Origin: Balneatrix alpica DSM 16621
GTDB lineage: Bacteria; Pseudomonadota; Gammaproteobacteria; Pseudomonadales; Balneatricaceae
DNA length: 64,000 nt
Assembly: GCF_000619885.1 (NCBI RefSeq)
Contig: NZ_KK211041.1
Span: forward strand, 1-64,000
Direction of reading: 5' to 3'
Shown: positions 50,646 through 59,576 of the stretch, piece by piece
Layout of the letters: the number at the start of each line of letters is the position of its first letter
Position numbering within the stretch: the stretch's first letter is position 1
Notes under the pieces: generated by a model
Database searches by the model: none
Told to the model about the DNA's origin: nothing
What the model saw: the letters and a program-made list of their open reading frames with translations, nothing else
Program-made: the position numbers and the translations under genes

Positions 50646-51403
50646 GCATTATTGCCGTTCCAGGCCTGCCGGATATTCAGGCCGGGGATGATCTGGCCAG
50701 CCTGATTCTGGCGGCGCTGGATCGCAACGGTCTGCAATTGCAGCAGGGCGACATCCTGGTGGTGGCCCACAAGGTGGTGTCCAAGGCCGAGGGTTGCCGC
50801 TATCGCCTGGCGGATATCGAACCCTCCGCCGAGGCCGTGCAACTCGCTGGCCAGGTCGCCAAAGACCCGCGCAAGGTTGAAGTGATTCTGCGTGAGTCCA
50901 AGCGGGTGTTACGGGCGATGAAGCGCCCCCAGCAAGCCGAAGGGGTACTGATTGCCGAACATCGTCTGGGCTTTGTCTGTGCTAATGCCGCGGTGGATGA
51001 GTCCAATGTTGGCGGTGAAGGCGAAGTGCTGACCCTGCCAGCTGATCCGGATGCCAGCGCCCAGGCCCTGTGCCAACGGTTGGAACAGGCCAGCGGCTGC
51101 CAGCTTGGCATTGTCATCAGCGATACCTTCGGCCGCCCCTGGCGTCTGGGCTTGGTCAACGTCGCCATTGGTTTGGCGCGGGTACCCGCCACGGTCAGTT
51201 GGGTGGGTGAATGTGATGCCTTTGGCCGCCCGCTGGCGGTCACTATTCCGGCCCTGGCGGATGAACTGGCTGCCGCCTCTGGCCTGTTGATGGGCAAAGA
51301 TGCCCGCCTGCCGGTGATTCTGTTTCGTGGCCTGAACTGGCAACCCCAGTCCAGCTCGGCCCAGCAACTTGTCCGACCCCCAGAAGAGGATTTGTTCAAA
51401 TGA
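50630..51403 (+). CDS. cofE: Coenzyme F420 gamma-glutamyl ligase (CofE)
   Basis: From ATG 50630, 257 residues; longer upstream frames are cofC read in another frame. The CofE core ([57 protein letters not shown]) is complete. It adds glutamates to F420-0. It is the short archaeal-type enzyme without the C-terminal nitroreductase-like half of mycobacterial FbiB. It overlaps the next gene by 4 nt. Confidence 0.93.
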   Translation: MPDSVSIIAVPGLPDIQAGDDLASLILAALDRNGLQLQQGDILVVAHKVVSKAEGCRYRLADIEPSAEAVQLAGQVAKDPRKVEVILRESKRVLRAMKRPQQAEGVLIAEHRLGFVCANAAVDESNVGGEGEVLTLPADPDASAQALCQRLEQASGCQLGIVISDTFGRPWRLGLVNVAIGLARVPATVSWVGECDAFGRPLAVTIPALADELAAASGLLMGKDARLPVILFRGLNWQPQSSSAQQLVRPPEEDLFK

Positions 51404-52068
51404 AAATTGCCATTCTTGGTGGCACCGGCCCCCAGGGCCAGGGCCTGGCCTTGCGTTTTGCCAGCGCCGGTGTGCCGGTGGTGCTCGGCTCCCGTGATGC
51501 CCAGCGTGCGGCGGAAATCGCCGCGGAACTGAATGCCCAGCTGGCCTTGCCTGAGAGCCTGATTGAAGGTCAGGACAACCTGGGGGCGGTCGCTGCCGCC
51601 AATGAAATCGTCATGCTGGCGGTGCCCTACAGCGCCCACGATGCCACCTTGCGCAGCATTAAGCCCCTGCTGGGGGGCAAGATTCTGGTCGATCTGGTGG
51701 TGCCTTTGATGGAAGGCGACCCCAAGCGCGTGGCGATGCCGGTTGAAGGCTCCGCCACTGAAGCCGCCCAAGCCTTACTGGGAGAAGAGATTCCGGTGGT
51801 GGGGGCGTTACACAATGTCTCCGCCGCCACCCTCAAGCATCTGGAGAAGGCGATCAACTGCGACATTCTGGTCTGCGGCAATGATCTGGAAGCCAAAAAC
51901 AAAGTGATCGAGCTGATCAAACAGCTTGATGTGCAGGCTTACAACGCAGGTCCGGCGGAGAGTGCCCGCTGCATTGAGGCCATTACGCCGATTTTGATTC
52001 GCCTGAATATCTCCAAGGCGGTGCCCTTTACCCATGCCGGTATCCGTATCTGGGCTCCCGGCAGCTAA
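51400..52068 (+). CDS. fno: NADPH:F420 oxidoreductase-like protein
   Basis: A 222-residue Rossmann protein of the F420-dependent NADP reductase group. The nucleotide loop [20 protein letters not shown] is at the N-terminus, followed by [29 protein letters not shown] and [15 protein letters not shown]-like segments follow. Fno transfers hydride between NADPH and F420; here it would supply F420H2 for the next gene's enzyme. Position in the cof operon supports this; otherwise it could be an uncharacterised NADPH-dependent reductase. Confidence 0.85.
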   Translation: MKIAILGGTGPQGQGLALRFASAGVPVVLGSRDAQRAAEIAAELNAQLALPESLIEGQDNLGAVAAANEIVMLAVPYSAHDATLRSIKPLLGGKILVDLVVPLMEGDPKRVAMPVEGSATEAAQALLGEEIPVVGALHNVSAATLKHLEKAINCDILVCGNDLEAKNKVIELIKQLDVQAYNAGPAESARCIEAITPILIRLNISKAVPFTHAGIRIWAPGS

Positions 52069-52145
52069 CCAGGTCGCGTGGCTTCCATTAGACCACGTGG
52101 CTGTGCTGTACCCCTGCAACAATAACAAGTAACAGGAGAAATCCG

Positions 52146-53150
52146 ATGGAATTCGGCATAACCTTTAAAGGCTTCGTTAGCCCCCAGCGGGCACGTCATC
52201 TGGTGCGTCAGGCGGAAGCCGCCGGCTTCACCCACTGCTGGTTTTATGACTCCCACGTGCTCTGGCGTGAATGCTATCCCGCCATTGCCATGTGCATGGA
52301 ACATACCCGCACCATGAAATTTGGCCCCTGTGTCACCAACCCCAACTCCCGTGACTGGTCGGTGGCGGGCAGCCTGTTTGCCTCCCTGGCCTTGCAAAGT
52401 GAAGGGCGCTTCGTGGTGGGCCTTGGCCGTGGCGATTCCGCCATGCGGGTGATGGGCAAAAAGCCGGCAACCCTGGCGCGGGTGGCGGAGTTTACCCAGA
52501 AGGTGAAGGCCATCGTGCGGGGCGAAGAGGTGTACTACGGTGAAAGCCCTGAGCCGGTCAAACTGCCCTGGGCGGAAGGCTACGAGCTGCCGGTATACAT
52601 CGGAGCCTACGGGCCGATGGCGCTGACCACCGCCGGTGAAGTAGGGGATGGGGTAATCCTGCAAATTGCCGAGCCCAGCCTGATCAAGTGGTTTACCGAA
52701 CAGGCTCTGGAGGCAGGTAAAGCCGCCGGACGGGATATGTCGAACTTCCAGGTGATTGCCTCAGCGCCGGCCTTTACCGGTGACATGGAAACCTGTCTGG
52801 ATCGCACTAAGTGGTTCCCGGCCATGGTGGGCAACCATGTGGCGGATATCGTGGAGAAATACGGCAATGATTCGGGCCTGGTGCCGAAGAGCCTGACCGA
52901 TTACATCGAACAGCGTAAGGGCTACGACTACTCCAAGCATGGCCAGAGCGATAACCCCTACCTCGACTTTATTACCCCGGACATTGTGGAGAGTTTCTGC
53001 GTGCTCGGCAGTCTGGAACAGCACCTGATCAAGCTCAAGGCACTGGAAGAAGTGGGTACCACCCAGTTCAACATCTATCTCGATAATGGTGATGAAGAGC
53101 GCATCATCGCGGAATACGGCGAGCATATTATTCCCAAGTTTGCCCGCTAA
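52146..53150 (+). CDS. LLM-class F420-dependent oxidoreductase
   Basis: A 334-residue luciferase-like TIM barrel of the Mer/F420 group (GFTHCWFYDSHVLWRECYPA, GRFVVGLGRGDSAMRVMGKK, LPVYIGAYGPMALTTAGEVG). From memory it resembles the clade named after Colwellia CPS_4043, whose members lie in F420 clusters of marine gammaproteobacteria. It is the probable end user of the cofactor made upstream. The substrate is unknown; given the RutR boxes and the amidohydrolase, a pyrimidine ring or a related ureide is my suggestion. A 77-nt spacer with a small hairpin separates it from fno. Confidence 0.88.
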   Translation: MEFGITFKGFVSPQRARHLVRQAEAAGFTHCWFYDSHVLWRECYPAIAMCMEHTRTMKFGPCVTNPNSRDWSVAGSLFASLALQSEGRFVVGLGRGDSAMRVMGKKPATLARVAEFTQKVKAIVRGEEVYYGESPEPVKLPWAEGYELPVYIGAYGPMALTTAGEVGDGVILQIAEPSLIKWFTEQALEAGKAAGRDMSNFQVIASAPAFTGDMETCLDRTKWFPAMVGNHVADIVEKYGNDSGLVPKSLTDYIEQRKGYDYSKHGQSDNPYLDFITPDIVESFCVLGSLEQHLIKLKALEEVGTTQFNIYLDNGDEERIIAEYGEHIIPKFAR

Positions 53151-53161
53151 GCCCGGCTGGC

Positions 53162-53181
53162 CCAGGCGCTACGGCGCCTGG
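53162..53181 (+). terminator. Hairpin at the end of the F420 operon
   Basis: A perfect 8-bp GC-rich stem CCAGGCGC / GCGCCTGG with a 4-nt loop lies 12 bp after the oxidoreductase stop. It lacks a T run, so termination is likely but not certain. Confidence 0.6.
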
Positions 53182-53200
53182 CAGCCACTTAAACCTCGGT

Positions 53201-53824
53201 TTAATCCCTTCTTGCCAACAATAACCCCACCCCGGCACTGCCAAGCAGGGCGGCGCTGCCGCGATTAAACAGGCGGCGACTCGCTGGGGAGTCAAACCAG
53301 TGCGCCAGCACCGCACCAAAATAGGCATAGATCAGCAGTGCCAGGGCCTCTAGCAGCAAAAACAGGCTGCCCAGGGTGACAAACTGACTGGCGACCGGGC
53401 CATTGGGGTCGACAAACTGGGGTAAAAAGGCGGTAAAGATCAGGATCGCCTTGGGGTTGCCGGCGGCCAGATAAAACTCCTGGCGGATTAAACGGCCCAA
53501 GGTCGCTGCGCTTGCCTCTGTTTGCGGGGCAGCTATCTCAATAGGCGCCCGCCAGAGTTGGTAGGCCAGCCACAGTAGATAAAGCCCCCCTGCCAGTTTG
53601 ATCACCCAAAACAGCCGCTCTGAGGCATACAACAGGGTCGCCAGACCGGTGGCCGCCAGGCTGATCATCAGGGCAAAGGCCAGCAGGCGACCGATTCCGG
53701 CGTAACAGGCTTGGCCAATGCCGTGGCATTTGCCGTTATGCAGAGCCAACAGGTTGTTGGGGCCGGGTGCCATGTTGAGGGCAAAGCAGGCGGGGATAAA
53801 CAGTGCCAGAGTGGTCAGGGTCAT
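53201..53824 (-). CDS. LysE-family amino acid exporter
   Basis: A 207-residue membrane protein with about six helices. The family motif NMAPGPNNLLALHNGKCHG is at residues 17-35, and LYLLWLAYQLWR and NPKAILIFTAFLPQFV are typical of the RhtB/LysE group. It exports amino acids; which one cannot be read from sequence. It lies 15 bp after the PPK2 gene on the same strand and may share its transcript. Confidence 0.9.
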   Translation of the reverse strand: MTLTTLALFIPACFALNMAPGPNNLLALHNGKCHGIGQACYAGIGRLLAFALMISLAATGLATLLYASERLFWVIKLAGGLYLLWLAYQLWRAPIEIAAPQTEASAATLGRLIRQEFYLAAGNPKAILIFTAFLPQFVDPNGPVASQFVTLGSLFLLLEALALLIYAYFGAVLAHWFDSPASRRLFNRGSAALLGSAGVGLLLARRD

Positions 53825-53839
53825 GCGGGTAGGCCTTCT

Positions 53840-54625
53840 TTAATATTGCTCAGGAACATAGTGATACTCCCACTTGGGTGGGCGGATATAGCCTTCACGC
53901 TCCACTTCCGGCAGTTGCAGCTTGGCAAACTCCATCTGCTGATAGGGAATCTGACTGAGCAGGTGGTGAATGCAGTTTAACCGGGCGCGCTTTTTATGAT
54001 CCGCCTCCACCACAAACCAGGGGCTGGAGGGGGTATCGGTAAAGCGGAACATCTCATCCCGTGCCTTGGAATAGTCGACCCAGCGCGAACGGCTGTACAG
54101 ATCCATTTCACTGAACTTCCACCGCTTGATCGGCGTACTTAGCCGTTCTTTAAAGCGTTTCTCCTGCTCTTCATCGGAGACGGACAGCCAGTACTTGAGC
54201 AGAATAATGCCGGAGCGAATCAGCATGTTTTCAAACTCTGGGCAGGCGCGCAGAAATTCGTTGTATTCCAGATCGGTGCAAAAGCCCATCACCTTCTCGA
54301 CCCCGGCGCGGTTGTACCAGCTGCGGTCAAACAGCACCATCTCACCACCACTGGGTAGCTCGGCCACATAGCGTTGAAAATACCACTGGCTGCGCTCCTT
54401 CTCCGTGGGCACCCCCAGGGCGGCGATGCGCACAATACGCGGATTAAGGCGAGCGGTAATGGCTTTAATCATGCCGCCTTTACCGGAGGCATCGCGTCCT
54501 TCAAAAATCACCACCACCCGTTGTTTGCTGCGCTTGACCCACTCCTGCACGTGCACCAGCTCAAGTTGCAGGCGTTCGAGTTCCGTTTCGTATTCTGCTT
54601 TGCTTAGCTTGCCGGGCTTGCTCAT
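53840..54625 (-). CDS. ppk2: Polyphosphate kinase 2
   Basis: A 261-residue single-domain PPK2. Walker A is EGRDASGKGGMIKA, the lid region VPTEKERSQWYFQRYVAELP, Walker B FDRSWYNRAGVEKVM, and the C-terminal RPPKWEYHY is usual. PPK2 moves phosphate between polyphosphate and nucleotides, and single-domain class I enzymes mostly make NTP from NDP. A PhoD-like phosphatase starts divergently. Confidence 0.94.
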   Translation of the reverse strand: MSKPGKLSKAEYETELERLQLELVHVQEWVKRSKQRVVVIFEGRDASGKGGMIKAITARLNPRIVRIAALGVPTEKERSQWYFQRYVAELPSGGEMVLFDRSWYNRAGVEKVMGFCTDLEYNEFLRACPEFENMLIRSGIILLKYWLSVSDEEQEKRFKERLSTPIKRWKFSEMDLYSRSRWVDYSKARDEMFRFTDTPSSPWFVVEADHKKRARLNCIHHLLSQIPYQQMEFAKLQLPEVEREGYIRPPKWEYHYVPEQY

Positions 54626-54807
54626 GGGGCACCTTCACTGGTTGAACGAGGTTATTCAGAGTAGGGAAGGGCAGGCGCTGGATCAAGCAGATGCAGGAAC
54701 GGCGATGCAAAGATCGCTTAAAGAGATGTTGCAGTGCTTTTCCTGGCCTTGCCGGCACCGGCGGAATTTTTATTAATAGCAGGGCCACCCTAACAAGAGC
54801 GGGATTA

Positions 54808-56739
54808 ATGGAGACTGCAACGCCCCTGGTATTAGCTGGGCCGATACTGCGCCGCTTACAAGCCAAGCGCCTGACCCTGTGGCTGGCCACCAGCCAGCCG
54901 GTAGCGGTACGCTTGCGTTTGCTACCCCAGGGCGAGTCTCCGCGCCTGCTGGATGAGGAGGCACTGGCCAGTGCCACCACGACCATTCAGGCAGGGCAGC
55001 AGCTCTACCTGCAGCTGATTGATCTTCCCTTTAGTCAGCCCTTGCCCCTGCGCACCTTTATTGGTTATGAGCTGGCGTTATTGCCACGGGGGCAACCGCA
55101 ATGGTTGGACTGGCAGCAGTGGGGGGCGGATTTGGCTTTACCCGGTTATGCCACCCCAGGCTTTGTGTTGCAGCCAGGGCTAACGCGGTTGCTGCATGGC
55201 TCCTGCCGCAAGCCCCATCACCCCAGTGCGGATGGTCTGCTGCGTGGTGAGCAGTGGCTGGCCACGCAACCACCTGAACAATGGCCCAGCCTGCTGATGC
55301 TCAGTGGTGATCAGGTGTATGTGGATGATGTGGCAGGGCCGATGCTGGTCGCCATTCATCAGTTGATTAAGCGATTAGGGTGCTACAACGAAACGTTGCC
55401 GGAGGGACTGTCATCCCAGCAGGTGGCAGATAGCGAGGCACTTTATCAACAGCCTTTTTATTATCAGCGCGAGGCCCTGTTGCCGGATGATCCGGCCAGC
55501 GAGCAGGTCGCGCGTAAGCTCTTTGCTGGGGCACGCAAGCCCATCTTCACCTCGGATAATGCCCATAACCATTTGCTGACCCTGGCCGAGATGCTGGCGA
55601 TGTACCTGCTGGTGTGGTCACCTGCGCCCTGGGCACTGGTTGCGCCTGAGGCGATGCCAAGCGGCCTGACCCCTAGCCAGCAGCAACGTTATCAACAGGA
55701 ACAACAAGCGCTGGATGGTTTCCAGGCGGGGCTGACTCGGGTACGGCGGTTAATGGCCCATTTACCCTGTGCCATGATTTTTGATGACCATGATGTCACC
55801 GATGACTGGAACCTGACCGCCGCCTGGGAGCAAACCGCTTATGGTCATCCTTTCTCCAAACGCATTATCGGCAATGCCCTGCTGGCTTATTTGCTCTGCC
55901 AGGGGTGGGGTAATGCGCCCCAGCACTTCCCCCTGGAACTTATGGAAAGGGTGCGTCAGGCCTGCGCTGAACCAGGCGGTGAGGCGCATCAACAGGTGCT
56001 GGATCAGTTGCTACGTTTTCATCACTGGCATTATCAATGGGAGACGAATCCGCCGCTGTTGGTATTGGATACCCGCACCCATCGCTGGCGTTCGGAGCGC
56101 TCGTTGCAGGCACCTTCTGGCCTGATGGACTGGGAGGCACTGACGGATCTGCAACAGCAATTACTGGGCTTAGAGGCGGTGGTACTGGTGTCGCCAGCGC
56201 CGGTGTTTGGCGTCAAGCTGATTGAGTCGGTGCAACGTCTGTTTACCTGGATTGGCAAACCCCTGATGGTGGATGCCGAGAACTGGATGGCTCACTCGGG
56301 GGCGGCCTATGCCCTGATGAATCTGTTCTGGCACCCCCGCACCCCGCGCCATTTTGTGATCTTGTCCGGCGATGTGCACTACTCCTTTGTCTACGATGTG
56401 GAGCTACGTGGCCACGACCGGGGGCCGGATATCTGGCAAATCACCAGTAGCGGCATCAAAAACGAGTTCCCGCCCCGCTTATTGCGGGTGTTTGATCGCC
56501 TTAATCGCTGGCTTTACTCCCCCCGTTCGCCACTTAACTGGCTGACCAAGCGACGACGGATGAGGGTGATTCCGCGCCGTCCGCAGGGAGCGGAGCCCGG
56601 CACCCGCTTAGTCAATCAGGCCGGGCTTGGCTTACTTGAACTGGATGCAGAAGGGCGGCCACGGCGAGTGGTACAGCTGACCTCGGCCGGAGCGGATATC
56701 CACTTTCAGTTGGAGGAAGGGGAGGCTCGTTGGGAATAA
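54808..56739 (+). CDS. PhoD-like alkaline phosphatase family protein
   Basis: From ATG 54808 (METATPLVLAGP), 643 residues; longer frames upstream overlap the promoter. An N-terminal beta-rich domain is followed by a metallophosphatase domain of the PhoD type: HGSCRKPHHPSADG, SGDQVYVDDVAGPML, FDDHDVTDDWN and LSGDVHYSFVYDVE carry the Asp, Asn and His metal ligands. There is no signal peptide, which fits the cytoplasmic relatives. It lies next to ppk2, so polyphosphate or nucleotide phosphate handling is possible but unproven. Confidence 0.85.
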   Translation: METATPLVLAGPILRRLQAKRLTLWLATSQPVAVRLRLLPQGESPRLLDEEALASATTTIQAGQQLYLQLIDLPFSQPLPLRTFIGYELALLPRGQPQWLDWQQWGADLALPGYATPGFVLQPGLTRLLHGSCRKPHHPSADGLLRGEQWLATQPPEQWPSLLMLSGDQVYVDDVAGPMLVAIHQLIKRLGCYNETLPEGLSSQQVADSEALYQQPFYYQREALLPDDPASEQVARKLFAGARKPIFTSDNAHNHLLTLAEMLAMYLLVWSPAPWALVAPEAMPSGLTPSQQQRYQQEQQALDGFQAGLTRVRRLMAHLPCAMIFDDHDVTDDWNLTAAWEQTAYGHPFSKRIIGNALLAYLLCQGWGNAPQHFPLELMERVRQACAEPGGEAHQQVLDQLLRFHHWHYQWETNPPLLVLDTRTHRWRSERSLQAPSGLMDWEALTDLQQQLLGLEAVVLVSPAPVFGVKLIESVQRLFTWIGKPLMVDAENWMAHSGAAYALMNLFWHPRTPRHFVILSGDVHYSFVYDVELRGHDRGPDIWQITSSGIKNEFPPRLLRVFDRLNRWLYSPRSPLNWLTKRRRMRVIPRRPQGAEPGTRLVNQAGLGLLELDAEGRPRRVVQLTSAGADIHFQLEEGEARWE

Positions 56740-56831
56740 GTCGTGCTGATGCTTGGCTAAAAAATGAACAGGGATTACAATGCGCGCCCCTGACTCAACA
56801 AGGGTCAGATGAGGTAATACAGGAGGCCGTG

Positions 56832-57020
56832 ATGGCACATAAAAAGCGCAGCAAGCAGGCGCAGACAAGCGCTGTGGTGGTGAACAATCTGGTGGCCAAG
56901 TATGCCGAGCAGTTTAACCAGGCGCGGACTTTTATCGACCGCAAAAAAGCCGCCAAGGCGGGCAAACACAAGCATAAGGGCCGTGAGTGGCCTGAGCAGA
57001 TCGGGTTGCAGGCAGCCTGA
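56832..57020 (+). CDS. Small basic protein
   Basis: From ATG 56832, 4 nt after AGGAGGC, 62 residues, strongly basic (MAHKKRSK; FIDRKKAAKAGKHKHKGREW). The pattern NxxAKYAEQFNQARTFIDRKK resembles short basic proteins common in Pseudomonas and relatives. I do not know their function; nucleic acid binding is plausible. It is about 90 bp after the PhoD-like gene. Confidence 0.6.
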   Translation: MAHKKRSKQAQTSAVVVNNLVAKYAEQFNQARTFIDRKKAAKAGKHKHKGREWPEQIGLQAA

Positions 57021-57059
57021 TCCGCTCAGTTCACTTCGTTTCTTTTCGCTTCTTTTCGC

Positions 57060-57989
57060 TTAAACCTGGCTGACCAGCCAGCCTAAGTAGCCCAGATAGG
57101 CGACAACCAGCACCAAGCCTTCACCGCGTCCCACCACCAGGCCTGTACGGGCAAAGGGCAGCAGCACCAGGGCAAAGCCCAGCATCACCGCAAAATCCAG
57201 GCTATTAAAGCCGGCGGCACTGACCGGGTACACCAGCGCAGTCACCCCCAAAATACCGAGGATGTTAAAGGTGTTGGAGCCCACCACGTTGCCAATGGCG
57301 ATATCGCTATGGCCACGCAGGGCGGCGACGATGGAGGTCACCAGCTCCGGCATACTGGTACCCACCGCCACAATGGTCAGGCCGATCACCACCTGACTAA
57401 TGCCTAGGCTGGTGGCCAGTTGTACCGCGCCCTCCACAAACAGCATGCCGCCGCCGACCAGCATAGCGATACCGGTAACCACCAATACCGCTGCGATAGC
57501 AGGGCCATGTTGATGCAGCTCCATTTCCTCTTCACTACGGGATTCCTGACGCGACTCCCAATAGCTAAAGCCGATATAGCCAAGCAGTAATAACACCAGC
57601 AAGGCACCATCCAAGCGGCTCAGGCCACCATCCCACACCAGTGCCCATAGCAGTACGGAGATGGCCACCAGAATCGGCAGATCACGCTTAATCATCTGCA
57701 ACTGCACCTGTACTGGGCGAATCATCGCCGCCAGGCCCAGGATCAAACCGATGTTAGCGATGTTAGAGCCCACCACGTTACCCAGGGCAATCCCGCTATT
57801 TTCACTGAGAGCGGCCTTCACACTCACGGCCAGCTCAGGGGTACTGGTCCCCATCGCCACGATGGTGAGGCCGATTAATAAAGGAGTCAGGCCCAGGCGT
57901 AACGCCAGGGCAACACTGCCACGCACCAACGCCTCGGCACCGAGGGTGAGAATGGCAAAACCAGCAAGCAAATACAGCGTCATCGACAT
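57060..57989 (-). CDS. Calcium/sodium antiporter (YrbG family)
   Basis: A 309-residue member of the cation/Ca2+ exchanger superfamily with ten helices in two inverted repeats. The alpha-repeat signatures are VAMGTSTPELAVSVKAAL and GNVVGSNIANIGLILGL in the first half, and VAVGTSMPELVTSIVAALRG and GNVVGSNTFNILGILG in the second. The acidic ion-binding residues (the Glu in each PEL) are intact. Confidence 0.93.
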   Translation of the reverse strand: MSMTLYLLAGFAILTLGAEALVRGSVALALRLGLTPLLIGLTIVAMGTSTPELAVSVKAALSENSGIALGNVVGSNIANIGLILGLAAMIRPVQVQLQMIKRDLPILVAISVLLWALVWDGGLSRLDGALLVLLLLGYIGFSYWESRQESRSEEEMELHQHGPAIAAVLVVTGIAMLVGGGMLFVEGAVQLATSLGISQVVIGLTIVAVGTSMPELVTSIVAALRGHSDIAIGNVVGSNTFNILGILGVTALVYPVSAAGFNSLDFAVMLGFALVLLPFARTGLVVGRGEGLVLVVAYLGYLGWLVSQV

Positions 57990-58169
57990 CTTCTAGCTTC
58001 CATCAATACGGCCATCTGGCCTGCTCCTATTCAATGCAAATGACGGCGATAAACCCAGAGGGGCAAGCGATGATATTTTTTGCTGCTGAGGATGGAAAAA
58101 AACGCTGGCATGGCCCATAAAAGGCCTCTGGGCTTTATCCCTCTACACCGACTAACAGAAGGAGTGGTT

Positions 58170-58745
58170 ATGAAATTGGTAGGTTCGGGTACGTCACCCT
58201 ATGTCCGTCGTATTCGCCTGTTGTTGGTGGATCAACCCTATGAATTTGTTGACCTGAATATCTATGGTGAAGGCCGTGAAGTCCTGCGTCAGCATAGCCC
58301 CACCCTGCAAATACCGATGCTGCAAGATGGTGAGCAGGCGCTCTATGACTCCCGCATTATTGGCCGTTACCTCTGCGCCAAACTGGGCCATGCCCCCCTG
58401 AGCTGGCAGCAGGAAAACCTGCTCACCCTGGCGGATGCCGTCAATGACGCCAATGTGGTCTTGCTGCTCTCTAAACGTTCAGAACTGCCCGTAGAGGAAG
58501 ATCGCCTCTATTACCGTTTGCAGCGGGAGCGGACGGCATCCTGTCTGGCGGCGCTGGAGCAGCAGGCGGCACAAGGGGCGTTCAATGAGTGGAACTTTGC
58601 CAGTATCTGCCTCTACTGCATGCTCGATTGGGTCGCCTTCCGTGAATTGGTTGCGCTGAGCGACTATCCAGCCTTGCAGAAGTTTTGGCAGCAAAACCAG
58701 CAACGCCCAGGCGTGCAGGCGACCGATCCGCGTTTGGCGGTGTAA
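58170..58745 (+). CDS. Glutathione S-transferase family protein
   Basis: From ATG 58170 after AGAAGGAG, 191 residues. The N-terminal thioredoxin fold (KLVGSGTSPYVRRIRLLLVD, with Ser-Pro at the active position, and LQIPMLQDGEQALYDSRIIG) is typical of bacterial GSTs. The C-terminal helical half includes SICLYCMLDWVAFRELVALS. Substrate unknown. The GNAT gene starts 43 bp downstream and may be co-transcribed. Confidence 0.87.
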   Translation: MKLVGSGTSPYVRRIRLLLVDQPYEFVDLNIYGEGREVLRQHSPTLQIPMLQDGEQALYDSRIIGRYLCAKLGHAPLSWQQENLLTLADAVNDANVVLLLSKRSELPVEEDRLYYRLQRERTASCLAALEQQAAQGAFNEWNFASICLYCMLDWVAFRELVALSDYPALQKFWQQNQQRPGVQATDPRLAV

Positions 58746-58788
58746 CACTCAACCCTGGCCGAGTGTGGCGTGACGTGGCGGAGGCAAG

Positions 58789-59280
58789 ATGAATATCCAG
58801 TTGGAATCCCCCAATCAGGCCGATGTGCTTGCCCTGATCGCCGCGCTCGACGCCTATCAGGACAGCCTTTATCCACCTGAGTGTCGTTACGCCCTGGACT
58901 TAACCGCCCTGCAACAGCCGCAGGTTGTTTTTGCCGTGGCTCGAGATGCGCAGCAACGGGCACAAGCCTGCGGCGCCATCGTATTAAATCCGGGCTATGC
59001 CGAGCTGAAGCGCATGTATGTTAGCCCCGAGTGCCGTGGCCAGGGGGTAGCCAAAGCCCTATTGGCGCTGCTGGAAGCCCAGGCCATCGCACGGGGCGCT
59101 AGCCGCTTTACTCTGGAGACCGGCCCCCTGCAGCCGGAGGCACTGGCGTTTTACCAGGCATGCGGCTATCGCCGTTGCGGGCCTTTTGGCACCTACCGGG
59201 ATGATCCCATGAGTGTGTTTATGAGTAAGGGGTGTTTAGAGCATCAACATAGCCCTTCAACGCAGGCTGAGAGTTTCTAA
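58789..59280 (+). CDS. GNAT-family N-acetyltransferase
   Basis: A 163-residue acetyltransferase. The acetyl-CoA motif is YVSPECRGQGVAKALLALLE, and the C-terminal ALAFYQACGYRRCGPFGTYR is typical of the PhnO/YtmI-like subgroup. A GGAGGCAAG box precedes the start. The substrate cannot be predicted. About 300 bp without a gene follow, ending at the AT-rich promoter region of the TRAP operon. Confidence 0.87.
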   Translation: MNIQLESPNQADVLALIAALDAYQDSLYPPECRYALDLTALQQPQVVFAVARDAQQRAQACGAIVLNPGYAELKRMYVSPECRGQGVAKALLALLEAQAIARGASRFTLETGPLQPEALAFYQACGYRRCGPFGTYRDDPMSVFMSKGCLEHQHSPSTQAESF

Positions 59281-59576
59281 AAAAGCTTAGTCGCGCGCCT
59301 CTATTTCCACTGAATCTCTGTCTCATTGTGCATCAAGCAAGGCTCTTCAGTTTTGCTTGCCTGTGCGCAGGTTATGTTTGCCTTCTGCTCCTATCGTTGT
59401 TTTTTGCCGAGATGTGAATCAGTCGATGCACAGTGTGGTTGTTCAAACATCACTGTAGGGGGGAGCTAAGATCAATATAAATGTTTGTAGGAATATATTT
59501 TATACAATATATTTTATTTCGATCTGGCATTGATCGGCTCCTTATAACAGCAATAAAACCCACTACGGAGACACCC

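Noticed and set aside
50800-51771. 323-codon frame antisense to cofE and fno
   Set aside because: It crosses two certain genes and has a low-complexity composition.
54691-54807. N-terminal extension of the PhoD-like gene
   Set aside because: It lies in the spacer divergent from ppk2, is rich in Cys and Arg, and is out of keeping with the family; ATG 54808 fits better.
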